64,000 nt of DNA from the IMG/VR virus record IMGVR_UViG_3300037010_001286, positions 1-64,000 of that record. One strand, written 5' to 3'. How positions within the stretch are numbered: the stretch's first letter is position 1; each line of letters starts with the position of its first letter. This document shows, one piece after another, positions 59,401 through 64,000 of the stretch. The stretch is from a virus. Made by a program: the position numbers and the translations under genes. Below the pieces are notes generated by a model. It was not told the origin of the DNA, ran no database searches, and worked only from the letters and a program-made list of their open reading frames with translations.

Positions 59401-59662
59401 CGGCGGCTTTAGAGCGTTTGAATTTATCAAAGCGGTCTGTAGTAATCTTAACCTTTTCACTAAGACTCTGAATATCCTCAGAAAGGTCTTGATACCCTCT
59501 TTGTGCTTTTGATAATGCAGTATCATTACCTTTAAAAACAACGGAAGCCGCTTGTTCTAACTCCCCTACACGTTTAAACGTATTTACCAAGTCTCTATCA
59601 ATCTTGTCGAGACCCTTTGATATAAATTCAACCCCAAAACTAAGTGTTTTATCAGTAGCCAT
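53426..59662 (-). CDS. tape measure protein with embedded M15 peptidase (2078 aa)
   Basis: Sets tail length and enters the envelope. By the usual rule of about 1.5 angstrom per residue the tail would be roughly 300 nm. Residues 1-560 are long coiled coils, then a TP901-type tape-measure core (LSEGISYMLEYDQAIHTL ... LGRAGFDKSEVVSAT, about 625-700), hydrophobic segments (about 980-1060), an M15-type peptidase (HVSSGVRDPVVNQKVGG ... SDHTKGLGADI ... VHVS, about residues 1306-1376), more coiled coils, and a Gly/Ala-rich hydrophobic region near 1960-1990. The peptidase probably opens a local hole in peptidoglycan during DNA entry. ATG behind GTAAAGGCTAAT. Confidence 0.92.
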   Translation of the reverse strand: MATDKTLSFGVEFISKGLDKIDRDLVNTFKRVGELEQAASVVFKGNDTALSKAQRGYQDLSEDIQSLSEKVKITTDRFDKFKRSKAADDKDHPAWEAFTQVLAGLNTKLAAVTGTFKGFNDQLSGTAKGANINIQNLLTALKGLGVSDTILTSLKDKLSAVNNILITTGRGTQLGKLNRDMEKYYATILKVEEASRKFKSLDLKSPEKNKAITTLDNSKDKIVSGKLNNQQTDTLLKSMDLTYKSLLETQNTLLKQQKESKSVLVSDIALLEKRRELLNKSLESQKYSASIEDLKTGQKVLKLLDAEIEKRKKLLTLTPTSLSTKDVNNYTKKINTATGNTGNLADLALSTKEDVNLSKNFINAKEAAKSLLAEVDRIGQSLRTTSTSTLEALKRQIESINTNLSSKTKGGEASPKVASSELSDLNKKLGLLRQINEYENKIEANANLNPGNKDLGLHSLEALRGELIATGSDINILKDKFSSLKQSFDSKSTIDVGFDNTIKKYISQIGELERLKNAKTNWAKDSSLDQAQHQIELLGQQLERVRRAKQQFDESFTTSTNFSTTIKEGSAQLQNINKKLAESSEITKHLNAQLNDLSFTKWLQNIGGRVLAYTSLYAGISQVTQALSEGISYMLEYDQAIHTLSAVLDMSSDSATKLEGRLADLGTQFGGSLKDINETALALGRAGFDKSEVVSATEIIIKMARLTGDTFQSSASALISYMEVYGDSVPNIEAMGDSLAYVANQSRLSTQDIGTLANYALAAAKSVGFTRNAVDAMAIAFSNAGVNASTIGTQVRRLSSFIGDTSKEAVNFFTSMGVSQAEFSARLKMGVNESNAAMTEFVSKLKNISDSDFARITKGMDVQALQSVTLLRNNADEFFRHLQTLNAGVKGEVDKAAYVTESYAITWEKLGNSLGIAFNKTAGTLLPTAKNAVDGTVQVLDVLNRHMGEFTSGTIENLKILGAVFASAFVVSKAIANLELLKSSWIAVQSLMVSGTFVRTTTEMVNGVEATTTAVVGLSTVLKERLAAALGVVERHPLVVLFTLVAAAAAAAYASIKDVGSETSRVTQLAVAEQKVRNTLDQIRATTDVNQRAALTEQLYKEQELVKTLREQTKVLATLADAHSNLTIAKTNVLAYQDMNKHPNDFSSTTLSAAGDNTKTAMINFASSISASIAQIIKTVPQSDTALLNKLTQFQNTVGGIQKDLTAADFNNKDNVSKLTTLLNVLIESYNKARVASGQQNIIANTPTVNAQQTVGKSADEVRGELVHTNVKGEEINNLMYAISDPIKNNFERLTNLILYMRDNGLNVHVSSGVRDPVVNQKVGGVPNSDHTKGLGADINIPNKTPVEVFELIKSNAKLMANIAQLILEKDTVHVSLATDKNPYRQGGNRILIQDDNGKYHTDTSPSAQLYTTTGANGRFNIPTSIPLVTGSSTIPADTPTQVHQSVPESTIKALTAQVEEINKAYNASDDVNDRIRATLEIIDKNINALFGDEKNLTNQLVKVMDGAGKPVADEIKTFLANFKGTTSDKLLAIENFKATLSTNKKGLSEEDQTKRTVAAGMVTDMVQNYTGPQENIDKLNSVKEQLLTLGEINNLKQDGIALDEKRVALYTNLSDALERTTQEQKEANDALDRANDTSLEARKQSEIYEERIASTMRMQAEKSELLTQLLKKREDITKEIEEFNQNGSGNLEKHNELVKKLEEANQEILATDKDIVQTTEKIAENRAKATAATAQEIIASRRINAEYQDLLETTKKYTDELERQAQLSSLGSSVGEDRAKQILATRAARENELANRADASGPSALSTGFGLNKVTYKEYAERTQANFDKYAANANTQIDTLNNQEDTLNQAAKMQSDAAALQAIQDEIDRIKIERNRITNDTIIAQNKAAADAQEAQMGMQLKSAQVGFQGLNEIAQTAFLLSGKRSKAALRASQALQVASAIVNTYMAASNAYRDAGLLPGGTFLAPIAAAGAIAVGMQQVAQIKAQTFHTGGYVYNDNRTGLRSDEVPATLQTGEYVLSRKDMAAIKEAGNSKAPQQSSSTQSEVVIVNSIDPSVIESYLTSRAGRQIINNVVKH
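53659..53669 (-). promoter_or_regulatory. possible internal late-type motif
   Basis: Minus strand TAACGATAATA inside the 3' end of the tape measure gene, 240 nt before the next ATG. Codes for part of YNDN, so it may be chance. Confidence 0.25.
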
Positions 59663-59692
59663 TATTAGCCTTTACTCGTAAGTTACTCTTAT

Positions 59693-59702
59693 ATAATCGT
59701 TA
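59693..59702 (-). promoter_or_regulatory. late-type promoter motif for tape measure
   Basis: Minus strand TAACGATTAT, 30 nt before the tape measure ATG. Confidence 0.6.
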
Positions 59703-59706
59703 TCGC

Positions 59707-60390
59707 TTACCCTTGTTTTACTTTAGCTAACTCTAACTCCATTTGATTTTTCTTCTTAGTTTCTATACTATTATTTATTAATACAGAAAATGTACAAAAA
59801 GTTTGTGTTTGGTCAAACCACCCGCCTGGGTCAGGTAAGAAGCCAGCCTTAAATATATTATAAGCCTCAATACCTACAGATAAAATATTAAAGTCCATAT
59901 CATAAACTGGACAGTGTGTATATAGATTATTATTTATAATCAATTTAAAATCCGGGGATTTATCCTGCTCCCCCAAAAATCCACAGTTTCTACTACTTTG
60001 TAATCTTTTTCTCTTACATACTTCACAATTCCAATTTTCTGATGATAAAACATCAGAAAAATATAAGTCTGAAGTTGTAATAAGACTTTGATAGTCTTTT
60101 TGGCTTAAACTGGATACTTTTATAATATAGGCTGCAATCTCTTTCATAATGGAACTTGAAAATGCAGAAAAGTGTAATACACTATCTTCTACTGTTTCTA
60201 TCCTTACAATAGCTATCTCACATACCCTATAAACATATTCTTCAGTTTTCCCTGAGTTATATATAGCAGTAACAGTATTAAGTTCACGTAGGGATAATGT
60301 ATTAAATATAACAGTAACCTCCGGTATAGAGGCTTCCTGATATACTATAGGAGTATAATAGTGAAGTTGTTTATGCAGTAGCACTTGCAA
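59707..60390 (-). CDS. possible tail assembly chaperone, second frame (227 aa)
   Basis: Lies between the tail tube genes and tape measure, where siphophages encode tail chaperones G and GT. No ATG at its start: the first codon is TTG at 60390 without a ribosome site, inside the end of the preceding gene. Its frame is open upstream only to a TAG at about 60410, so any frameshift must happen in the last 12-15 codons of the previous gene and be +1 or -2. Residues about 120-165 hold CEVC-x14-C-x21-C, perhaps a metal site. Otherwise unknown. Confidence 0.5.
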   Translation of the reverse strand: MQVLLHKQLHYYTPIVYQEASIPEVTVIFNTLSLRELNTVTAIYNSGKTEEYVYRVCEIAIVRIETVEDSVLHFSAFSSSIMKEIAAYIIKVSSLSQKDYQSLITTSDLYFSDVLSSENWNCEVCKRKRLQSSRNCGFLGEQDKSPDFKLIINNNLYTHCPVYDMDFNILSVGIEAYNIFKAGFLPDPGGWFDQTQTFCTFSVLINNSIETKKKNQMELELAKVKQG

Positions 60391-60802
60391 CAGTCTCTGT
60401 GCTAAACGTACCTAAAAATAGGTCTGTATGCTCAGGTTTACGAGTAATATTAGCAATTACATTTGCAATTTCAGTAATAATGTCAAAAGGGAGAGCCTCA
60501 ATAGAGCTATCGTCCATAAATCCATTTGCGTCTTTTACAAATTTCAATTGAGCTGAGTTTTTATCAGTGATATTTTCCCAACCAACTACACCACGTTTAA
60601 CTAAACCCCAGTTAAATGAACCTGATGCAAAACTAATTGTAGCATCATCTTGACTTACTTTTGTAAGACCGTCCTCAAGTTTAGTGAAACTTTTCTTATC
60701 AAGTCGTTTAATTGTTACAGAAAATGGACTTTCATCGCCTCTACAAGATACAGGAATGTATTTAAAAGTTTCAGAATTATTTGAATTTGTAATTAATGCC
60801 AT
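60371..60802 (-). CDS. possible tail assembly chaperone, first frame (143 aa)
   Basis: Beta then helical protein (KYIPVSCRGDESPFSVTIKRLDKKSF ... FDIITEIANVIANIT), in the slot of lambda G-like tail chaperones just before the tape measure. Overlaps the next frame by 20 nt. ATG behind AAGGAGAAATT. Confidence 0.55.
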   Translation of the reverse strand: MALITNSNNSETFKYIPVSCRGDESPFSVTIKRLDKKSFTKLEDGLTKVSQDDATISFASGSFNWGLVKRGVVGWENITDKNSAQLKFVKDANGFMDDSSIEALPFDIITEIANVIANITRKPEHTDLFLGTFSTETVASATA

Positions 60803-60822
60803 AATTTCTCCTTAATTTAATC

Positions 60823-60846
60823 AAAAGTAGAGGGTATAGAACCCTC
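60823..60846 (-). terminator. terminator after major tail protein
   Basis: Minus strand GAGGGT / ACCCTC stem with a 5-nt loop and then TACTTTTG. Short, so only partial termination is likely, leaving more tube protein mRNA than downstream genes. Confidence 0.45.
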
Positions 60847-60853
60847 AATTAGT

Positions 60854-61882
60854 TTACATATGTGCTATATAAACAGCCTCACCTAGAGTTGCATCTTCAT
60901 AAGCTTCAAATTCAATTTTGTTTTCAAGAATACCATCAGCATTTTCAATAGAAACAGAGGTATATCGAACACGAGGGAACCAAATAGCAAACTTATGTGA
61001 GCCTGATGTCATCTCTAGATAAACAGAGGCGTCTGTATTATTTTTAAACTTATTAAGCTCAGAGTAATCAGAGAAAACAACTGATAAGGAACCTTTAATT
61101 TGTTTCTTAGTAATAGCTTTTGCAGTAATACCAGCAGAAGTAATAGCTTCACGGTCTACAACAGTATTATCAATTGAGAAAGAAAGGTCTTTTGCCTCGT
61201 AATTTACCCCACTAATTGTAAATGTAGCGTTTTTACCAACATAAGGGTTTTCAACAAGAGCAGTACCTGAAATAATTGGCTCCCCTGAAGCAGTTGTATA
61301 ACCCGAAGCACCTAAATCAAAAGAAATAGAAGCAACATTCGCAACTGGAAAGTCAAACTTGACACTTGAAGGAACAACCCCAGTATAAGTAATAGTTTGA
61401 CTATCACTAGCATCACACCCAAGGAATTGTTTAATAGCTAAGGAAGGTTGACTTCCACAAGGTTTAGCAAGTTTGTATAAAGTTGCTACACCAGTATCAG
61501 AAGCTCCAGCTTCATAAATCTGTTTAGCAGGAGTATGACCAGCATCAGAATATCCAATAAATGCACCTGCTGCAAGACCCGGAGCTTCTACAATACCAAG
61601 AGCAACTTCTAAAAGGGCAGAACCATTTAGAGCTGTACTTCCGGTACCAAGAGGGATAAGCTCAACGCCACATTTTCCACTTCCAAAGATTTTTCCAGCC
61701 ATTTTAGGTTGGGATACGAAAGAGTTCTTAATAGCTTTACGCTCAATAGAGTCTCCTTCAGGTTTGAGTGCGGTATCAGATGTTACTTCAACAACGTCAG
61801 ATGAATGGAATGTACCACCAGCATTAAATGTTGATTCTTTAATGATTGCATAAACCGCACTATTAGAACGATAAAGAGCCAT
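60854..61882 (-). CDS. major tail tube protein (342 aa)
   Basis: Begins ALYRSNSAVYAIIKESTFNAGGTF and shows the strand pattern of long tail tube proteins (VKFDFPVANVASISFDLGASGYT ... ATFTISGVNYEAKDLSFSIDNTV). Own late-type motif 33 nt upstream and a hairpin behind it, as expected for a protein made in large amounts. ATG behind TCAAAGGACATTAC. Confidence 0.75.
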   Translation of the reverse strand: MALYRSNSAVYAIIKESTFNAGGTFHSSDVVEVTSDTALKPEGDSIERKAIKNSFVSQPKMAGKIFGSGKCGVELIPLGTGSTALNGSALLEVALGIVEAPGLAAGAFIGYSDAGHTPAKQIYEAGASDTGVATLYKLAKPCGSQPSLAIKQFLGCDASDSQTITYTGVVPSSVKFDFPVANVASISFDLGASGYTTASGEPIISGTALVENPYVGKNATFTISGVNYEAKDLSFSIDNTVVDREAITSAGITAKAITKKQIKGSLSVVFSDYSELNKFKNNTDASVYLEMTSGSHKFAIWFPRVRYTSVSIENADGILENKIEFEAYEDATLGEAVYIAHM

Positions 61883-61915
61883 GTAATGTCCTTTGAGATT
61901 AGTATGTCATTCTTA

Positions 61916-61925
61916 TTATCGTAGA
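61916..61925 (-). promoter_or_regulatory. late-type promoter motif for tail tube
   Basis: Minus strand TACGATAATA, 33 nt before the tail tube ATG. The only upstream copy with A instead of T after CGAT. Confidence 0.6.
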
Positions 61926-61940
61926 GTATCTAAAATAGTG

Positions 61941-62351
61941 TTAAACAAGCCGTTTTATGTATCTAATTTGTAATTGTAATTGAGCAATTGAATATGGCAT
62001 TAGAAGGCCTCCGTCTCTTTTAAAAGAAGTTATCATTCCCTCAACACAATTAGTCTTAATATATGTATTAGCTTCAATAACTCCTTGAGTTACTTCAACT
62101 AAATCTGACAAGTTATCTTCTGTATTAGACCCACGTTGTTTATTATATATATAAATAGGAATATTTGCAGAAATAAATGCTTTACTATTAGTAAGATTTT
62201 CTCTATTTACAGTGTCACTTTCATAAACAATAGCTATAGCAGGAAACTCTTTAATATCAGTCCATACTGGGATAATATTTTTATATACTTTTTTGAACTG
62301 TCTAGTATTTTCTAAATCCACACAAATCGCATCTATAACTTCTGTTCTCAT
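61941..62351 (-). CDS. tail terminator-like protein (136 aa)
   Basis: Size, order and the beta pattern (FPAIAIVYESDT ... ANIPIYIYNKQRGSNTEDNLSDLVEVTQGVI) fit the minor tail or tail terminator protein encoded directly before the tube gene in siphophages. ATGA overlap with the gene before. Confidence 0.6.
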   Translation of the reverse strand: MRTEVIDAICVDLENTRQFKKVYKNIIPVWTDIKEFPAIAIVYESDTVNRENLTNSKAFISANIPIYIYNKQRGSNTEDNLSDLVEVTQGVIEANTYIKTNCVEGMITSFKRDGGLLMPYSIAQLQLQIRYIKRLV

Positions 62352-62884
62352 AGTTGACCTCTCATTAAAATTAAATCATCTAATATATCATGCATCGATG
62401 GTATTTCCTTACCACTCTCATCTAAAAACCTCTCAATATCTGTTCGTTTTAACATAGCTTTATCCATCCAATTCTCCCAGCTAGGAGTAGTTCCATCTTT
62501 TCTTTTTGGAGAACCATTATTAGTATATTCAGCATAGTCTAATTTTTGTCCATTAGCAATACCAACACTAGCAACAATACTAATAATACGTTTTGTTTCT
62601 GAAGTATTAAATCTTGATGTAACATCCGCTCTAATAGTATCTCTAAGGCTTGGTTTATTACCGCCATTAAAGTGAGGAGCATCAGAGTCATCAGGGCGTT
62701 GTTTATGTTGTTTTATAATATTTTCAGCAGCAGGAACAGATAGTTTCTTATAAAGTTCTTTCTTCCATTTTGTTACCTCTTCATTTGCAATAATTCCAAA
62801 ATTTTTTGCAATATCATCTGTTATCTTATTTAAGCTAAGAATAAAATGTTTAGCTAATTTATAAGAAGTACCAGGGGTAAACAT
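62348..62884 (-). CDS. head-tail joining / HK97 gp10-like protein (178 aa)
   Basis: Placed between connector and tail terminator, the slot of neck proteins of the HK97 gp10 type. Contains a basic helical N-terminus and a loop (YAEYTNNGSPKRKDG) resembling that family. No direct proof. Three-base gap from the connector gene. Confidence 0.55.
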   Translation of the reverse strand: MFTPGTSYKLAKHFILSLNKITDDIAKNFGIIANEEVTKWKKELYKKLSVPAAENIIKQHKQRPDDSDAPHFNGGNKPSLRDTIRADVTSRFNTSETKRIISIVASVGIANGQKLDYAEYTNNGSPKRKDGTTPSWENWMDKAMLKRTDIERFLDESGKEIPSMHDILDDLILMRGQL

Positions 62885-62886
62885 AA

Positions 62887-63432
62887 TTAAAGCTTAAATA
62901 TTTTAAATGCTTGAAGGGTTGTATCAGTTAAGTAAGAAATTTTATCTACTGGTCTAACTGATTGTTTAATATCTGAAGATACCATAGAGAAATTTTCTAA
63001 GTTCTTAGTAATATCTGTATACATTTTTTTACCAATAGAAAACATAGCATTTAATAAACTAGGAGGAATATCAGTATAATTTGTAAAACCTACACTGTAA
63101 GTAATAATAATATTATCTACACCAGTAGGAAAAGTATTATCAGGAATATAAATACTGTTTCCAGTTGTTATAATACTTGATATATCTAAAGCTACACCAC
63201 CTACTATAATAGAGTTTACACTTGTAATTCTACCTTTTGTAGTATAAAGTTTTTTAGAATTTTTGCCATCATGATATTCTACAAGAGTACGTGGGTTTAT
63301 AGAAATATCGTAGGTATTATAGATATAGTCTTCAACTTGAGCAAGTAGTTGAGAAGCAAAAGAAATAATTTCAACATCTTCCCCGGAAATATCTAAATAC
63401 TGAATGAAATAGGCAATTAACTCCGGGGTCAT
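62887..63432 (-). CDS. head-tail connector, gp6-like (181 aa)
   Basis: Helical N-terminus (ASQLLAQVEDYIYNTYDISINP), then YHDGKNSKKLYTTKGRITSVNSIIV and IITYSVGF, the usual layout of head completion/connector proteins. They join the portal to the tail. ATG behind AAGGATTATAT. Confidence 0.7.
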   Translation of the reverse strand: MTPELIAYFIQYLDISGEDVEIISFASQLLAQVEDYIYNTYDISINPRTLVEYHDGKNSKKLYTTKGRITSVNSIIVGGVALDISSIITTGNSIYIPDNTFPTGVDNIIITYSVGFTNYTDIPPSLLNAMFSIGKKMYTDITKNLENFSMVSSDIKQSVRPVDKISYLTDTTLQAFKIFKL

Positions 63433-63444
63433 ATATAATCCTTA

Positions 63445-63645
63445 TTACTTTTTAGTAAATTTATCTTCTTCTGTTACATCTTCCACTTTATCTTTAGTAG
63501 CTTTTACTGTTTTAACTTCAGAAAAAACCTCAGGAAATGTATTTAAAAGATACTTAGCATCTTTGTCAGCAACTGTGTATTGACAACCAGTAACAAAATC
63601 AATATCAACAGCTGTAATACCTTTACCAGTAAATAATAATTCCAT
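63445..63645 (-). CDS. 66-aa phage protein, unknown
   Basis: Small protein between capsid and connector genes, beta strand N-terminus (ELLFTGKGITAVDIDFVTG) and a Lys/Glu-rich C-terminal tail. Similar small proteins fill this slot in many siphophages. ATG behind TTAAGGAATATAA. Confidence 0.65.
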   Translation of the reverse strand: MELLFTGKGITAVDIDFVTGCQYTVADKDAKYLLNTFPEVFSEVKTVKATKDKVEDVTEEDKFTKK

Positions 63646-63694
63646 TTATATTCCTTAAATCTTAACTCAGACATGATGCACATGCCTCGGCTAA

Positions 63695-63724
63695 AATAAA
63701 AAGAAAGAGTGGGAATACCCACTC
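63695..63724 (-). terminator. rho-independent terminator after the capsid gene
   Basis: Minus strand GAGTGGG / CCCACTC stem (63707-63724) with TATT loop, followed by TTTCTTTTTATTTT. Strong. It would cut transcription between capsid and downstream neck genes, raising capsid output. Confidence 0.8.
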
Positions 63725-63729
63725 AGTTC

Positions 63730-64000
63730 TTAAAGATTTACAACTGCAACTACAGGAGTAGCAACAACTGAAAGTTTTTTGAAGTCAAGATCACGGTAAC
63801 CAACATAAAGAGTTGAACTTGAAACAGCTTTACGCTCTTCTTCAAGACCAACTGCTCCACGGTCAGCAATACCGAAGAAACGTTTATTAACAACAAGTAC
63901 CGCAGTTTTAGTTCCAGGAGTAGTAGTATCAACTACACCAAGAGCAGTCAAGTTACTAGGGATATAAGCAGAAGCAACGATTGGCATACCATATAGTTTA
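63730..64000 (-). CDS. probable major capsid protein, C-terminal part
   Basis: The reading frame continues past the right edge of the window (codons K-L-Y-G precede the internal ATG at 63987). YGMPIVASAYIPSNL, then VLVVNKRFFGIADRG and LDFKKLSVVATPVVAVVNL match the C-terminal strands of HK97-fold major capsid proteins. Followed by a strong terminator. Only about 90 residues are seen. Confidence 0.72.
   Translation of the reverse strand, partial: KLYGMPIVASAYIPSNLTALGVVDTTTPGTKTAVLVVNKRFFGIADRGAVGLEEERKAVSSSTLYVGYRDLDFKKLSVVATPVVAVVNL

Noticed and set aside
1-64000. Lysogeny functions (integrase, CI-like repressor, attachment sites)
   Set aside because: None found in any frame; cannot exclude them outside the window.

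Overview
The window is a large piece of the genome of a tailed double-stranded DNA phage with siphovirus-type tail genes. It ends inside the head genes: the last gene on the right is the 3' part of a probable major capsid protein, and terminase, portal and protease are not present. The DNA is strongly AT-rich. A host with an outer membrane is indicated by a two-gene spanin pair. A Campylobacterota-like host is only a guess, from base composition and from a late-promoter motif that resembles sigma-28 sites. No integrase, excisionase or recognisable CI-type repressor is visible, so a lytic life style is likely.

Layout. (1) 1-11 kb, plus strand: early region opening with two identical sigma-70 promoters in a direct repeat, then many small unknown genes, a pentapeptide-repeat protein, a Gp88/radical-SAM-like protein, rIIA-like and rIIB-like genes. 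Ten copies of a 23-nt palindrome precede genes here and occur nowhere else in the window. (2) 11-16 kb: membrane-anchored transglycosylase split by a -1 frameshift, thyX with a duplicated 3' end, a structured noncoding stretch, three tRNAs and an HNH endonuclease. (3) 16-27 kb, plus strand: unknown genes, SF2 helicase, ClpP-like protease, family A DNA polymerase, DnaB-like helicase and DnaG-type primase. (4) 27-34.6 kb, minus strand: 5'-3' exonuclease, dNMP kinase, a candidate single-strand binding protein, an acyl-carrier-like protein, SbcD/SbcC (gp47/gp46-like), a FliA-like sigma factor and a coupled zinc-ribbon protein ending in a clamp-binding-like motif. (5) 34.65-36.6 kb, plus strand: a 353-nt control region with interleaved inverted repeats, a ColE2-type Rep/PriCT protein and a RuvC-like resolvase. 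(6) 36.7-64 kb, minus strand: tail fibres, lysis cassette, tail tip, a 2078-aa tape measure with an embedded M15 peptidase, tail tube, tail-completion and connector genes, capsid end.

How it fits together. Host sigma-70 probably reads the left end and the single-strand binding protein promoter. The replisome (polymerase, helicase, primase, SSB, exonuclease, resolvase, SbcCD) is split between the plus and minus middle blocks. The phage sigma factor is a good candidate to read a motif, TA(A/C)CGAT(T/A)ATA, which sits just upstream of tail operons and of the Rep gene. The most unusual features are that sigma/motif pair with its clamp-motif partner, the A-B-A'-B' (pseudoknot-like) inverted repeats in front of Rep, a 73-nt element present as near-identical inverted copies 23.6 kb apart, and the early palindrome family.
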